A DNA stretch of 5,293 bases from Lachnospiraceae bacterium. Lineage in GTDB: Bacteria > Bacillota_A > Clostridia > Lachnospirales > Lachnospiraceae. The first letter of the stretch is position 1. Each line of letters starts with the position of its first letter. A program made the translations under genes and the position numbers. The stretch is from positions 1-5,293 of the forward strand of contig JAGOGN010000115.1 in NCBI GenBank assembly GCA_017996675.1, given 5' to 3'. Below, piece by piece: positions 1 through 5,293 of this stretch. The notes below the pieces were generated by a model. That model made no database searches. It saw nothing but the letters and a program-made list of their open reading frames with translations, and was not told the DNA's origin.

Positions 1-1045
1 CAAGAATTCCCTCATGCTGTAATCTTCCAGCTACAATACAAGGGTGAATACCAATCGACTTTGCAAAATCAATAATATCATTGTCAGTAGTATATTTTGA
101 AGGGGCAAACTTTCTTAACGCTGCTGGTGGAATCAAATAATTAGAAGCAAAAACATCTGCCTCATCCTCAAGCTGCTTATTCACTTCGATCATTTCCTTT
201 TCAGAATAACTAATAAATGTAGTTTTGGTTTTTTTCTGAAGTACATGCTTAATCTCGTGGAAAAGTGAAAACCAAAAAATGTCCGCATCCAGTCGTCTAT
301 TATTCATAGCCAAAACAACCCGCTCCTCATTGATCCATTTTACAGCCCCATTCACTCCAGAATTTTTTAAGTTGGGCAATAAAACAAACGCGACTCCACA
401 TTCTGCAAATACCTGTATCATTTTAGGAAAAAAAATCTCAGGCTCCTGACAATTCATGCTTCTTAGCTCTGGCAAAAAAGATTTTAACCTTTCTGCGTTA
501 TAAGCTTTTGTTTCAATCTTTTGAGAAAAATTAATGGCGGTTTGCACCCAAGCTCTGGAATTTATGATGTTCTTCTCATTAGAGGAACTAATTCCCGTTC
601 TGTAATTCACTAAAAAATCTGGCGTCATCATGATTCTTAAATCTGATACTTTGAAAAATTTACATAAATTGATTATCTTATCATTCGTTGTTTTCGTAGT
701 CGAAAGTCCTACAACATCAACAAAATACTTATAGTCAATCAATCTTGCTAAGTATGCCTGTTCATCAAAATCTCTTTCTTTTTGAATTTCAATTACTTTT
801 TTATCAAAAGCACTTTGTAAATTCAGCCATACCTCTTCACCTGTTCCCATCATAACAGATAACTTCTTAGCCAAATCATTTGAAATATTTGCCTGCCCAT
901 TAATCAAACAGCTGAGTGTTTTAGTTGTCGTTCCTAATCTTGTCGCAAACTCAACTTGAGTAATTTCCATGTCTTCGATTATATCTGCAATATAGTAACC
1001 AGGATGAAATGCAACCAACTCTTTATATTCTGTTACATTACTCAT
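1..1045 (-). CDS. higA: HigA-type antitoxin fused to an ImmA/IrrE-like zinc peptidase domain (3' end outside window)
   Basis: This is the likely antitoxin and autorepressor of the toxin encoded just upstream. I translated it by hand from the ATG at 1045; 348 codons stay open to the left edge, so the C-terminus is missing, probably by only a few tens of residues. Residues about 14-80 form a HigA-style XRE helix-turn-helix: HPGYYIADIIEDM, then VEFATRLGTTTKTLSCLING, and the family's typical WLNLQ at about 73-77. Residues about 200-348 resemble the ImmA/IrrE metallopeptidase family (COG2856 type). They include HEIKH at 263-267 (the HExxH zinc site), a downstream EDEADVFASNYLIP segment whose Glu295 is the likely third ligand, and IHPCIVAGRLQHEG near the edge. 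The usual form of that last motif, from memory, is IHPG, so Cys336 is a small oddity. The start overlaps the toxin stop by 8 bases and has a strong ribosome site. The family assignment is firm; that it neutralises the toxin is inferred from gene order and family. Confidence 0.88.
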   Translation of the reverse strand, partial: MSNVTEYKELVAFHPGYYIADIIEDMEITQVEFATRLGTTTKTLSCLINGQANISNDLAKKLSVMMGTGEEVWLNLQSAFDKKVIEIQKERDFDEQAYLARLIDYKYFVDVVGLSTTKTTNDKIINLCKFFKVSDLRIMMTPDFLVNYRTGISSSNEKNIINSRAWVQTAINFSQKIETKAYNAERLKSFLPELRSMNCQEPEIFFPKMIQVFAECGVAFVLLPNLKNSGVNGAVKWINEERVVLAMNNRRLDADIFWFSLFHEIKHVLQKKTKTTFISYSEKEMIEVNKQLEDEADVFASNYLIPPAALRKFAPSKYTTDNDIIDFAKSIGIHPCIVAGRLQHEGIL

Positions 1046-1391
1046 AATGATTTGACACCTCCGTTACTTTTATTATTTTAATCATCTTACATTGCTCCAT
1101 AATGTCACCGTTAACAATTTCGACTTCATTTTCATCGCAAGGAATCATGGTCACACGGTATCCCGTATTCCCAAGTCTGATACTCCATTCATCTTTTCTG
1201 TCCCCCTTTAAATGTTCAAATCTAAAAGGCGGGTAATTCGCTATATCTAATAATGAATTAGCGTTCCTAATAAAATTTTCTGCAGCTTCCAGCTTTTTCT
1301 TGACTTGTTCTGAATATCTCCACTGTTTCTTGTATTCAGAGCAAAACTGCTTCTTCACAGTTTCATTCTTATACAATATGGTCATGCTCAA
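1038..1391 (-). CDS. higB: RelE/HigB-like toxin of a type II toxin-antitoxin system
   Basis: This small basic protein fits the RelE/ParE superfamily, HigB group, whose characterised members are ribosome-dependent mRNA endonucleases. Length (115-117 residues) is normal. The conserved core is visible: an N-terminal helical part with many Lys, then PPFRFEHLKGDRKDEWSIRL at about 55-73, GYRVTM at 77-82, and the closing strand IKIIKVTEVSNHYE, which matches the family's I-x-EV-x-xH end. Arg57, His60, Lys62, Arg79 and His115 are candidate RNA-contacting or catalytic residues by analogy. Two starts are possible: TTG at 1391 or ATG at 1385. The ribosome site AAGGAG at 1406-1411 is 14 bases from TTG and 20 from ATG, so spacing favours TTG although both are long. 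Toxin-before-antitoxin order is typical of higBA. Its TAA lies 3' of the antitoxin start, which suggests coupled translation. Toxicity and target are inferred. Confidence 0.85.
   Translation of the reverse strand: MSMTILYKNETVKKQFCSEYKKQWRYSEQVKKKLEAAENFIRNANSLLDIANYPPFRFEHLKGDRKDEWSIRLGNTGYRVTMIPCDENEVEIVNGDIMEQCKMIKIIKVTEVSNHYE
1056..1062 (-). promoter_or_regulatory. Ribosome binding site of the antitoxin
   Basis: GGAGGTG lies inside the last codons of the toxin gene, 10 bases before the antitoxin ATG at 1045. It supports that start and, being stronger than the toxin's own site, fits the need to make more antitoxin than toxin. Confidence 0.8.
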
Positions 1392-1405
1392 TTTATTCTA
1401 CTCAG

Positions 1406-1411
1406 CTCCTT
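1406..1411 (-). promoter_or_regulatory. Ribosome binding site of the toxin
   Basis: AAGGAG lies 14 bases before the TTG at 1391 and 20 bases before the ATG at 1385. The long spacing makes the TTG start the better choice and predicts weak translation of the toxin. Confidence 0.55.
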
Positions 1412-1423
1412 GCTTTTCTCTAA

Positions 1424-1435
1424 CTTTTTGGTAAT
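1424..1435. repeat. 12-bp direct repeat, start-proximal copy (candidate HigA operator)
   Basis: CTTTTTGGTAAT on the plus strand is identical to the copy at 1481-1492. It covers the predicted transcription start, four bases from the -10 box. The flanks are also similar in both copies: on the minus strand each reads ATTACCAAAAAG followed by a GTTA- or GTAA-like sequence and GAAAA. Its inner symmetry is weaker than in the distal copy. Confidence 0.5.
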
Positions 1436-1438
1436 TAA

Positions 1439-1467
1439 ATTATACATCAACCGTAATGATTTATCAA
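1439..1467 (-). promoter_or_regulatory. Sigma-A promoter of the higBA operon
   Basis: On the minus strand TTGATA (1467-1462) is followed by exactly 17 bases and a perfect TATAAT (1444-1439). This is one mismatch from the housekeeping consensus. The predicted transcript starts near 1432 and gives a leader of about 40 bases that contains the toxin ribosome site. Exact 12-bp repeats lie just upstream of the -35 box and at the predicted start point, so a bound repressor could block it. Confidence 0.75.
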
Positions 1468-1480
1468 TATTTTTCGTTAC

Positions 1481-1492
1481 CTTTTTGGTAAT
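1481..1492. repeat. 12-bp direct repeat, distal copy (candidate HigA operator)
   Basis: CTTTTTGGTAAT matches 1424-1435 exactly, with 57 bases between the two starts. With the preceding bases it forms an inverted repeat, TTACC-TTTTT-GGTAA (1477-1491), of the kind a dimeric helix-turn-helix repressor can bind. It sits about 14 bases upstream of the -35 box. The operator role is inferred from position. Confidence 0.5.
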
Positions 1493-1522
1493 CATTTTAT
1501 GCTTTTTGTGTGACCATATACC

Positions 1523-1609
1523 TTATCCATCGAACAGCGTGCAAAAATCCACCGTTTTATATAGACGATGGATTTTCGAGACGTATTCTATTATTGCGCT
1601 CTTAGCCAT
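1523..1609 (-). CDS. Doubtful 28-codon ORF in the intergenic region
   Basis: An ATG at 1609 opens 28 codons (MAKSAIIEYVSKIHRLYKTV, ending in TLFDG) before a TAA at 1523-1525. GGAG lies only 4 bases before the ATG, which is short for a working ribosome site. The ORF contains the whole hairpin at 1543-1576, so its sequence may be conserved as an RNA or DNA structure and not as a peptide. The composition looks protein-like (no low-complexity run), but no function is recognised. It may be a remnant gene, a small repeated element or chance. Confidence 0.2.
   Translation of the reverse strand: MAKSAIIEYVSKIHRLYKTVDFCTLFDG
1543..1576 (-). terminator. Possible rho-independent terminator after the SWIM gene
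   Basis: The minus-strand transcript can fold AAAAUCCAUCG (1576-1566) onto CGGUGGAUUUU (1554-1544) around an 11-base loop. This gives 11 pairs, including one U-G wobble, followed by another U. The wobble pairs only on the minus strand; the plus strand would have an A-C mismatch, so the minus direction is favoured. The U tract is short (five) and is followed by GC, the stem is A-U rich, and it lies about 112 bases after the SWIM stop. It is plausible but not strong. It separates the restriction operon from the toxin-antitoxin promoter. Confidence 0.4.
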
Positions 1610-1688
1610 TCATCTCCGCGATTCTTATTAACTCCTCATCTTTCTGCATACGAACTGATGCATATGATATTAGCAAATACTTTTTATT

Positions 1689-3320
1689 CTACAATTTACT
1701 CAGCTCATCCATCATTGCACGTCGATTCTTGTACTTCGTTCTCCACTGCTCACTAATTTCCTCAACAATCTTGGAACCGCCTTTCATCTTCTGCATTCGC
1801 CGAAGCAATGACACTAGTTGCTTATAATTCTTTCTATCACTTGTGTATGATGCCATCTTATTTACTTCTGTCTCATACTTTATTAATAATCGCTCTGGAT
1901 AATCCTTTCTCAAAATACTTTCGTATTCCTGCAAGGCACATAATCCATTGCTTTGTAGAACACATTCTAACAAGCGATCATATAGTTTTTCCTCTTTATA
2001 TAGGTGTTCAATGTGTGCATATTTCGGTAACTGTTTAAATATTTCTTCTCTTTGAACAACCCACTCTTCTGTCGTATATTGCTTTTTCAATTCTTTATAC
2101 AAATCCAGATTGCCCGCTTCATGCTCTAATACAAGTTTCCATAGCTGATTAATGTAGGCCTCTTTGTCCCCCTGTTGCAAATATATGTCTTTCTTCTTCA
2201 CACTATACTCAGAAACCAATCCTTTATAATCTCTATCCAATAAAATACTTTCATCCAATACACGAATTGCATTTTCAAAATCTTTTTTACGCATACAGAC
2301 ATCTGTATAGTATCTTCTAACAGAAGAGTTTTTCCAATATTTTTTGCAGAAGTCAATGCATATTTGTTCTGACTTACCATCTTCACTCAGCAATTTTAAA
2401 TATCTCAACGCCCATTTACCAACACCATAACTTTTACTCCAATCCGATTCTTTGCTATCAGATTTTTCAATCATCTGTTCTATAAAAGTAAGCTTGTCTT
2501 GTCTATATTTGCTTTCTTTAAATTCCTCCATGATAATCTGTTCTATGTATTCTTCCAGATAATCTATAACAGAACCATCCAGATGATTTGTGAACCACAC
2601 AAACATTTTTTCTTTACCCTGAGTAGTTACTTTAGAAAGTAGTTCTATCCATAATTGATAAATTCTATCCGCAAGCATGCCTGTTCCACCATCTGAATCA
2701 TCCATATCCACATTACCTATAGTTGTGAATATGTAGTTCAATAATTCAAATGCACATTCATAATCCGAATTATCTATCATACGAGGTACATCTTCATCAA
2801 TAAAATCTTCCAATTCTGATATAAAATTATTTGCCTCATAATAGTTTATAAACCTGTCTCTTCCGAGGTGTTTGTTCACTACAGCATCTACCTGTTTTTT
2901 ATAACGTTTGAAATCCTCTTTCGTTGCTTCTCCATTTACAATATTACGAAAACGCACTAACAATTTTTCATTATCCATCAAAATATTAGTTAAAAATGAT
3001 GCCAGCACATTTCTATCTGCAGCAGTAAGCAATGTCTCAACCGCCTCTCTCTTTTTCTTATATCCTTCTAGAGTATATGAACTTGCAAACAATTCTGTAT
3101 TCTCAGTTTCTTCCACTATTTCATCTGGCATATCACTAGACCATTCATATAATACTGCCGCCATATGCTTACAGTTGCTTCCGTCCTCTGCATACGGACA
3201 GGAACAATACATATCTGAAACCTCTCCATTTATCAGAGAAATTTCCACTTCGTACTCTTCAGTTCCTAGTACACTCGCTCTTACAAAGTCCTCATAGACT
3301 TCCATATGCTCCACAATCAT
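1689..3320 (-). CDS. SWIM zinc-finger domain protein, probably missing its N-terminus
   Basis: The SWIM motif CxCx8CxH is clear: Cys39, Cys41, Cys50 and His52, inside CSCPYAEDGSNCKHMAAVLY. It is preceded by the usual strand segment GTEEYEVEISLINGEVSDMY. SWIM domains bind zinc and are thought to contact DNA or proteins. The rest (about 70-543) is helical, charged and TPR-like, for example KKDFENAIRVLDES and DKEAYINQLWKLVLEHEAG, and ends with the family's WRTKYKNRRAMMDELSKL, so the C-terminus is intact. Family members usually have an N-terminal segment of about 25-40 residues, rich in Arg, Gly and Tyr, before the first SWIM strands; here it is absent. The first ATG (3320) has no ribosome site and overlaps the upstream gene by 29 bases; the ATG at 3305 has GGAG only 3 bases away. 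An in-frame TGA lies just upstream, so no hidden extension exists in this frame. Function is unknown; it may be an expressed fragment through coupling or a decaying gene. Confidence 0.8.
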   Translation of the reverse strand: MIVEHMEVYEDFVRASVLGTEEYEVEISLINGEVSDMYCSCPYAEDGSNCKHMAAVLYEWSSDMPDEIVEETENTELFASSYTLEGYKKKREAVETLLTAADRNVLASFLTNILMDNEKLLVRFRNIVNGEATKEDFKRYKKQVDAVVNKHLGRDRFINYYEANNFISELEDFIDEDVPRMIDNSDYECAFELLNYIFTTIGNVDMDDSDGGTGMLADRIYQLWIELLSKVTTQGKEKMFVWFTNHLDGSVIDYLEEYIEQIIMEEFKESKYRQDKLTFIEQMIEKSDSKESDWSKSYGVGKWALRYLKLLSEDGKSEQICIDFCKKYWKNSSVRRYYTDVCMRKKDFENAIRVLDESILLDRDYKGLVSEYSVKKKDIYLQQGDKEAYINQLWKLVLEHEAGNLDLYKELKKQYTTEEWVVQREEIFKQLPKYAHIEHLYKEEKLYDRLLECVLQSNGLCALQEYESILRKDYPERLLIKYETEVNKMASYTSDRKNYKQLVSLLRRMQKMKGGSKIVEEISEQWRTKYKNRRAMMDELSKL

Positions 3321-3657
3321 GATACAAACTTGTCAAAAACCATGTGTATTCAAAATCCCAATCTTTCCAAGTGGGATTTTTTTCGCTGATATATTGTTTT
3401 AAAGTATCATATACGATATCTTTTAACGTAAATCCCAGTAGGAAAGTTGAAAATGTATGTACTGCCTTATTTAAAGTTTTTGCTTCCTTTTCAAAATAAT
3501 CAAATTCAAAAGCCTTACCCTTTCCTCGATTATCAAAATAATGCTTTATATACTCTTTTGCTTTTTCTTCTGACAAATCATGAAGTATCTTTTCACACGG
3601 ACTTTTTGTCTCTTTGGAACTTCTTTCATACAGTTCAAATAGTGTACTGGGATTCAT
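3292..3657 (-). CDS. Small HD-phosphohydrolase-like protein, probably C-terminally truncated
   Basis: This 121-residue ORF starts 4 bases after the hsdR stop, with AAGGGGAG 8 bases before its ATG, so it is surely read with hsdR. Residues 1-60 are charged and helical. His67 in the segment VHTFSTFLLGFTLKD and His113-Asp114 in YTWFLTSLYHDCG look like the first part of an HD-domain metal site (H...HD...D); the last Asp and the following helices are missing. The ORF ends six codons after the HD pair (GAYGSL), exactly where the SWIM gene begins in another frame. Full HD-domain proteins are normally much longer, so I infer loss of the 3' part. If the site was once active, the class hydrolyses phosphoester bonds, often of nucleotides; this fragment is unlikely to be active alone. 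The HD reading rests on motif shape only, and the spacing from His67 to His113 is longer than in many HD proteins. Confidence 0.55.
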   Translation of the reverse strand: MNPSTLFELYERSSKETKSPCEKILHDLSEEKAKEYIKHYFDNRGKGKAFEFDYFEKEAKTLNKAVHTFSTFLLGFTLKDIVYDTLKQYISEKNPTWKDWDFEYTWFLTSLYHDCGAYGSL

Positions 3658-3661
3658 TTCG

Positions 3662-5293
3662 TTATCTCCCCTTCAAGTCTTGATAAATAACCTCGGACAT
3701 CATATTCATGACGAACTTCAGTTTATTTTCATCTCCAAACAAGTCCATAAAGAAATTATCATTCTCTTCGTATCTGTTAACCGCAACATCCTTAAACTTC
3801 TGCTCATATAGTACTTTGAATAACGACTTGTCCCCAATCTTAGCAGCATTTTTCATCTTTTCATCCTGGGCAAAGTCTTCTTTCATCTGATCCAGAACTT
3901 TATCCTGCTGAGTGAACTGGGTTCCAAAGCGTTCATTCATTTTCTCGATAATAATAGAAAGTGGATCTTTCTTTTTCTCCTTGGCTCCTGCTTCCCCAGA
4001 GATTGGTTCTATTGAACCACCACTTTCTAAACCAATATCACCTTCAAATGACTTTTGAAGCTTATAATACTCTAGAATAAGCTGATCTGATAAGTCTATC
4101 TTGTCCTTATCATCTTTTGGAATACAGGTTAACAAGAACTTCCCATAATCATAAAATTTCTGCATATCTTTATCATACATTCTACAAATTTGAGTAACGT
4201 AGGAATAGATGCGTATAAATCTTGAAAGTATAGTTCTAAAATCATCTTTCTTTTGTACTTCTATCAGCGCTTCAAATCGGTCTCTAGCCGGCTTAATACA
4301 GGATACCAAAACCGCCTGTAATTCACTGTCTCTCTTTGCATAATAAGCTTCTGCAAATCGTTCCACTTCGTTTGGCTGATAAATGTGATAATCATCTAGC
4401 TTGTTTTTTAAATCATAAACAACGTTAGGATCTGTTTCACCTTCTAGTATAGTTGCTTCATAAAATGGTTGGAAGGATGCTTTCATCTCCTCTGCTGTAT
4501 TCACAAAATCCAAAACAAAAGTATCAGACTTTCCTTTCATCATACGATTTAATCTTGATAAGGTCTGAACAGCTTTTACACCTGATAATTTCTTATCTAC
4601 AAACATGGTATGTAATAATGGTTCATCAAATCCAGTCTGGTATTTTTCAGCTACTACCAATACATTAAAATCATCTGTATGGAACTGTGCCTTTAACTGG
4701 CTTTCTTTAATGGTCTTACCACTTTTTGTTTTGTTTAGTTTTTCTTCGGCATATTCTTCGTCATGATCTTTTACCACACCCGAAAACGCTACCAGCACAT
4801 CCATATCTGTATATCCTTTAGATTCTATGTATCTTCTGAATTCCATCAAATAACGCACTGCATGAAGTCTTGATCCAGTAACGACCATAGCCTTTGCCTG
4901 ACCATTAATTTTATTTTTTGTTACACTTCTAAAATGCTCCACCATTACAGCCGTTTTTTGGGCAATGTTATGAGGATGTAAGGATTCAAATTTTGATATT
5001 TCCTTTGCTGCTCTTCCAGCTTCTAAATCCGGATCGTCCGTTGCTTTTTTAATTACCTTATAAAACATCTCATAGGTTGTATAATTCTTTAATACATCTA
5101 GTATAAACCCTTCTTCAATTGCCTGGCGCATGGAATATACGTGAAACGCCCTGTAATTAGGCTTTCCATCTGCGCTAATAGATGAAACTCTTTCTCCAAA
5201 CATCTGTAATGTTTTTTCCTTTGGTGTCGCTGTAAATGCAAAGAAAGATAAGTTATTCAACTTGCCATGAGCTGCCATTTCTTCAATCATTTT
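3662..5293 (-). CDS. hsdR: Type I restriction enzyme R subunit, C-terminal part (5' end outside window)
   Basis: HsdR is the motor and nuclease subunit of the type I restriction complex (with HsdM and HsdS); it pulls DNA by ATP hydrolysis and cuts it far from the recognition site. The frame is open to the right edge, and the first ATG (5290) is internal, since an in-frame Lys codon precedes it and the homology begins mid-domain. Counting from that Met, the SF2 helicase motifs are: SFFAFTATPK (motif III) at 15-24; AMVVTGSR (motif IV region) at 134-141; VVAEKYQTGFDEP (motif V) at 212-224; and QTLSRLNR (motif VI, Arg finger region) at 242-249. The signature FHVYSMRQAIEEGFILDVL at 49-67 is typical of HsdR. 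Residues about 300-542 are the helical C-terminal region that in this family docks on HsdM. A low-complexity linker rich in Gly, Glu and Lys lies at about 420-442. Walker A, the DEAH box and the PD-(D/E)xK nuclease domain are outside the window. No frameshift is seen. Confidence 0.95.
   Translation of the reverse strand, partial: KMIEEMAAHGKLNNLSFFAFTATPKEKTLQMFGERVSSISADGKPNYRAFHVYSMRQAIEEGFILDVLKNYTTYEMFYKVIKKATDDPDLEAGRAAKEISKFESLHPHNIAQKTAVMVEHFRSVTKNKINGQAKAMVVTGSRLHAVRYLMEFRRYIESKGYTDMDVLVAFSGVVKDHDEEYAEEKLNKTKSGKTIKESQLKAQFHTDDFNVLVVAEKYQTGFDEPLLHTMFVDKKLSGVKAVQTLSRLNRMMKGKSDTFVLDFVNTAEEMKASFQPFYEATILEGETDPNVVYDLKNKLDDYHIYQPNEVERFAEAYYAKRDSELQAVLVSCIKPARDRFEALIEVQKKDDFRTILSRFIRIYSYVTQICRMYDKDMQKFYDYGKFLLTCIPKDDKDKIDLSDQLILEYYKLQKSFEGDIGLESGGSIEPISGEAGAKEKKKDPLSIIIEKMNERFGTQFTQQDKVLDQMKEDFAQDEKMKNAAKIGDKSLFKVLYEQKFKDVAVNRYEENDNFFMDLFGDENKLKFVMNMMSEVIYQDLKGR
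3666..3673 (-). promoter_or_regulatory. Ribosome binding site of the HD-like ORF
   Basis: AAGGGGAG lies within the last codons of hsdR and 8 bases before the ATG at 3657. It fixes that start and shows tight coupling to hsdR. Confidence 0.65.

Noticed and set aside
1388..1495. A 35-codon minus-strand ORF (MITKKVTKNI... ending SRIN) across the promoter region, with ITKK occurring twice.
   Set aside because: It has no ribosome site, contains the -35 and -10 boxes, and its repeated ITKK is simply the translation of the 12-bp DNA repeat. The promoter and operator reading explains the bases better.
1645..1662. Short inverted repeat TGCAT-8-ATGCA just after the SWIM stop.
   Set aside because: Only five pairs, no T run; expected by chance in AT-rich DNA.
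1410..1756. Plus-strand ORFs of 73 and 62 codons over the intergenic region and SWIM 3' end.
   Set aside because: No ribosome site or recognisable domain; they overlap the promoter, the hairpin and a real gene in antisense.
2908..3297. A 129-codon plus-strand ORF opposite the SWIM gene.
   Set aside because: Its Ser-, Thr- and Leu-rich composition is that of an antisense shadow of a charged protein; the SWIM frame has clear motifs.
3292..3320. A sequencing frameshift joining the HD-like ORF and the SWIM ORF into one fusion protein.
   Set aside because: The SWIM frame has a TGA just upstream of its first ATG. A one-base shift could join the frames, but the product would pair a half HD domain with a SWIM domain missing its front; a deletion scar fits better. 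Not fully excluded.
3662..5290. Taking the ATG at 5290 as the true start of the restriction gene.
   Set aside because: The frame is open to the window edge and begins in the middle of the helicase core, just before motif III; the true start lies outside.

Overview
The window is AT-rich and every gene I can support lies on the minus strand, so it is read from right to left. Codon use, strong GGAGG-type ribosome sites and the protein families point to a low-GC Firmicute. The closest feel is a gut or rumen clostridium of the Lachnospiraceae type; this is inference from protein style, not from a marker gene.

Region 1 (5293 to 3662) is the C-terminal part of a type I restriction enzyme R subunit (hsdR). 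Its 5' part, with Walker A and the DEAH box, lies beyond the right edge. The visible part keeps helicase motifs III to VI and an apparently natural C-terminus.

Region 2 (3657 to 3292) is a small ORF whose ribosome site lies inside the end of hsdR. It encodes a 121-residue protein with an HD-phosphohydrolase-like H...HD signature that stops just after the HD pair. Its last 29 bases overlap the next ORF in another frame.

Region 3 (3320 to 1689) encodes a 543-residue SWIM zinc-finger protein with a long helical C-terminal part. It starts abruptly, without a ribosome site and without the N-terminal segment I would expect. Both genes appear to be cut at the same place, around 3300-3320, which looks like an old deletion or recombination scar.

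Region 4 (1688 to 1392) is intergenic. It holds a hairpin with a T run that could end the upstream unit, a doubtful 28-codon ORF around that hairpin, and a very good sigma-A promoter (TTGATA, 17 bp, TATAAT). The promoter is bracketed by two exact 12-bp direct repeats, which are candidate operators.

Region 5 (1391 to 2) is a higBA-type toxin-antitoxin operon: a RelE/HigB-like toxin first, then an overlapping antitoxin. The antitoxin has a HigA-type helix-turn-helix followed by an ImmA/IrrE-like zinc peptidase domain (HEIKH), and runs off the left edge.

Together this reads as part of a defence island: a type I restriction-modification operon with accessory or rearranged genes, next to a self-regulated toxin-antitoxin module. 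I see no tRNA, rRNA, CRISPR array or transposase. The most interesting points are the double-truncation junction, the small HD-like gene coupled to hsdR, and the repeat-bracketed promoter of a protease-fused antitoxin operon.
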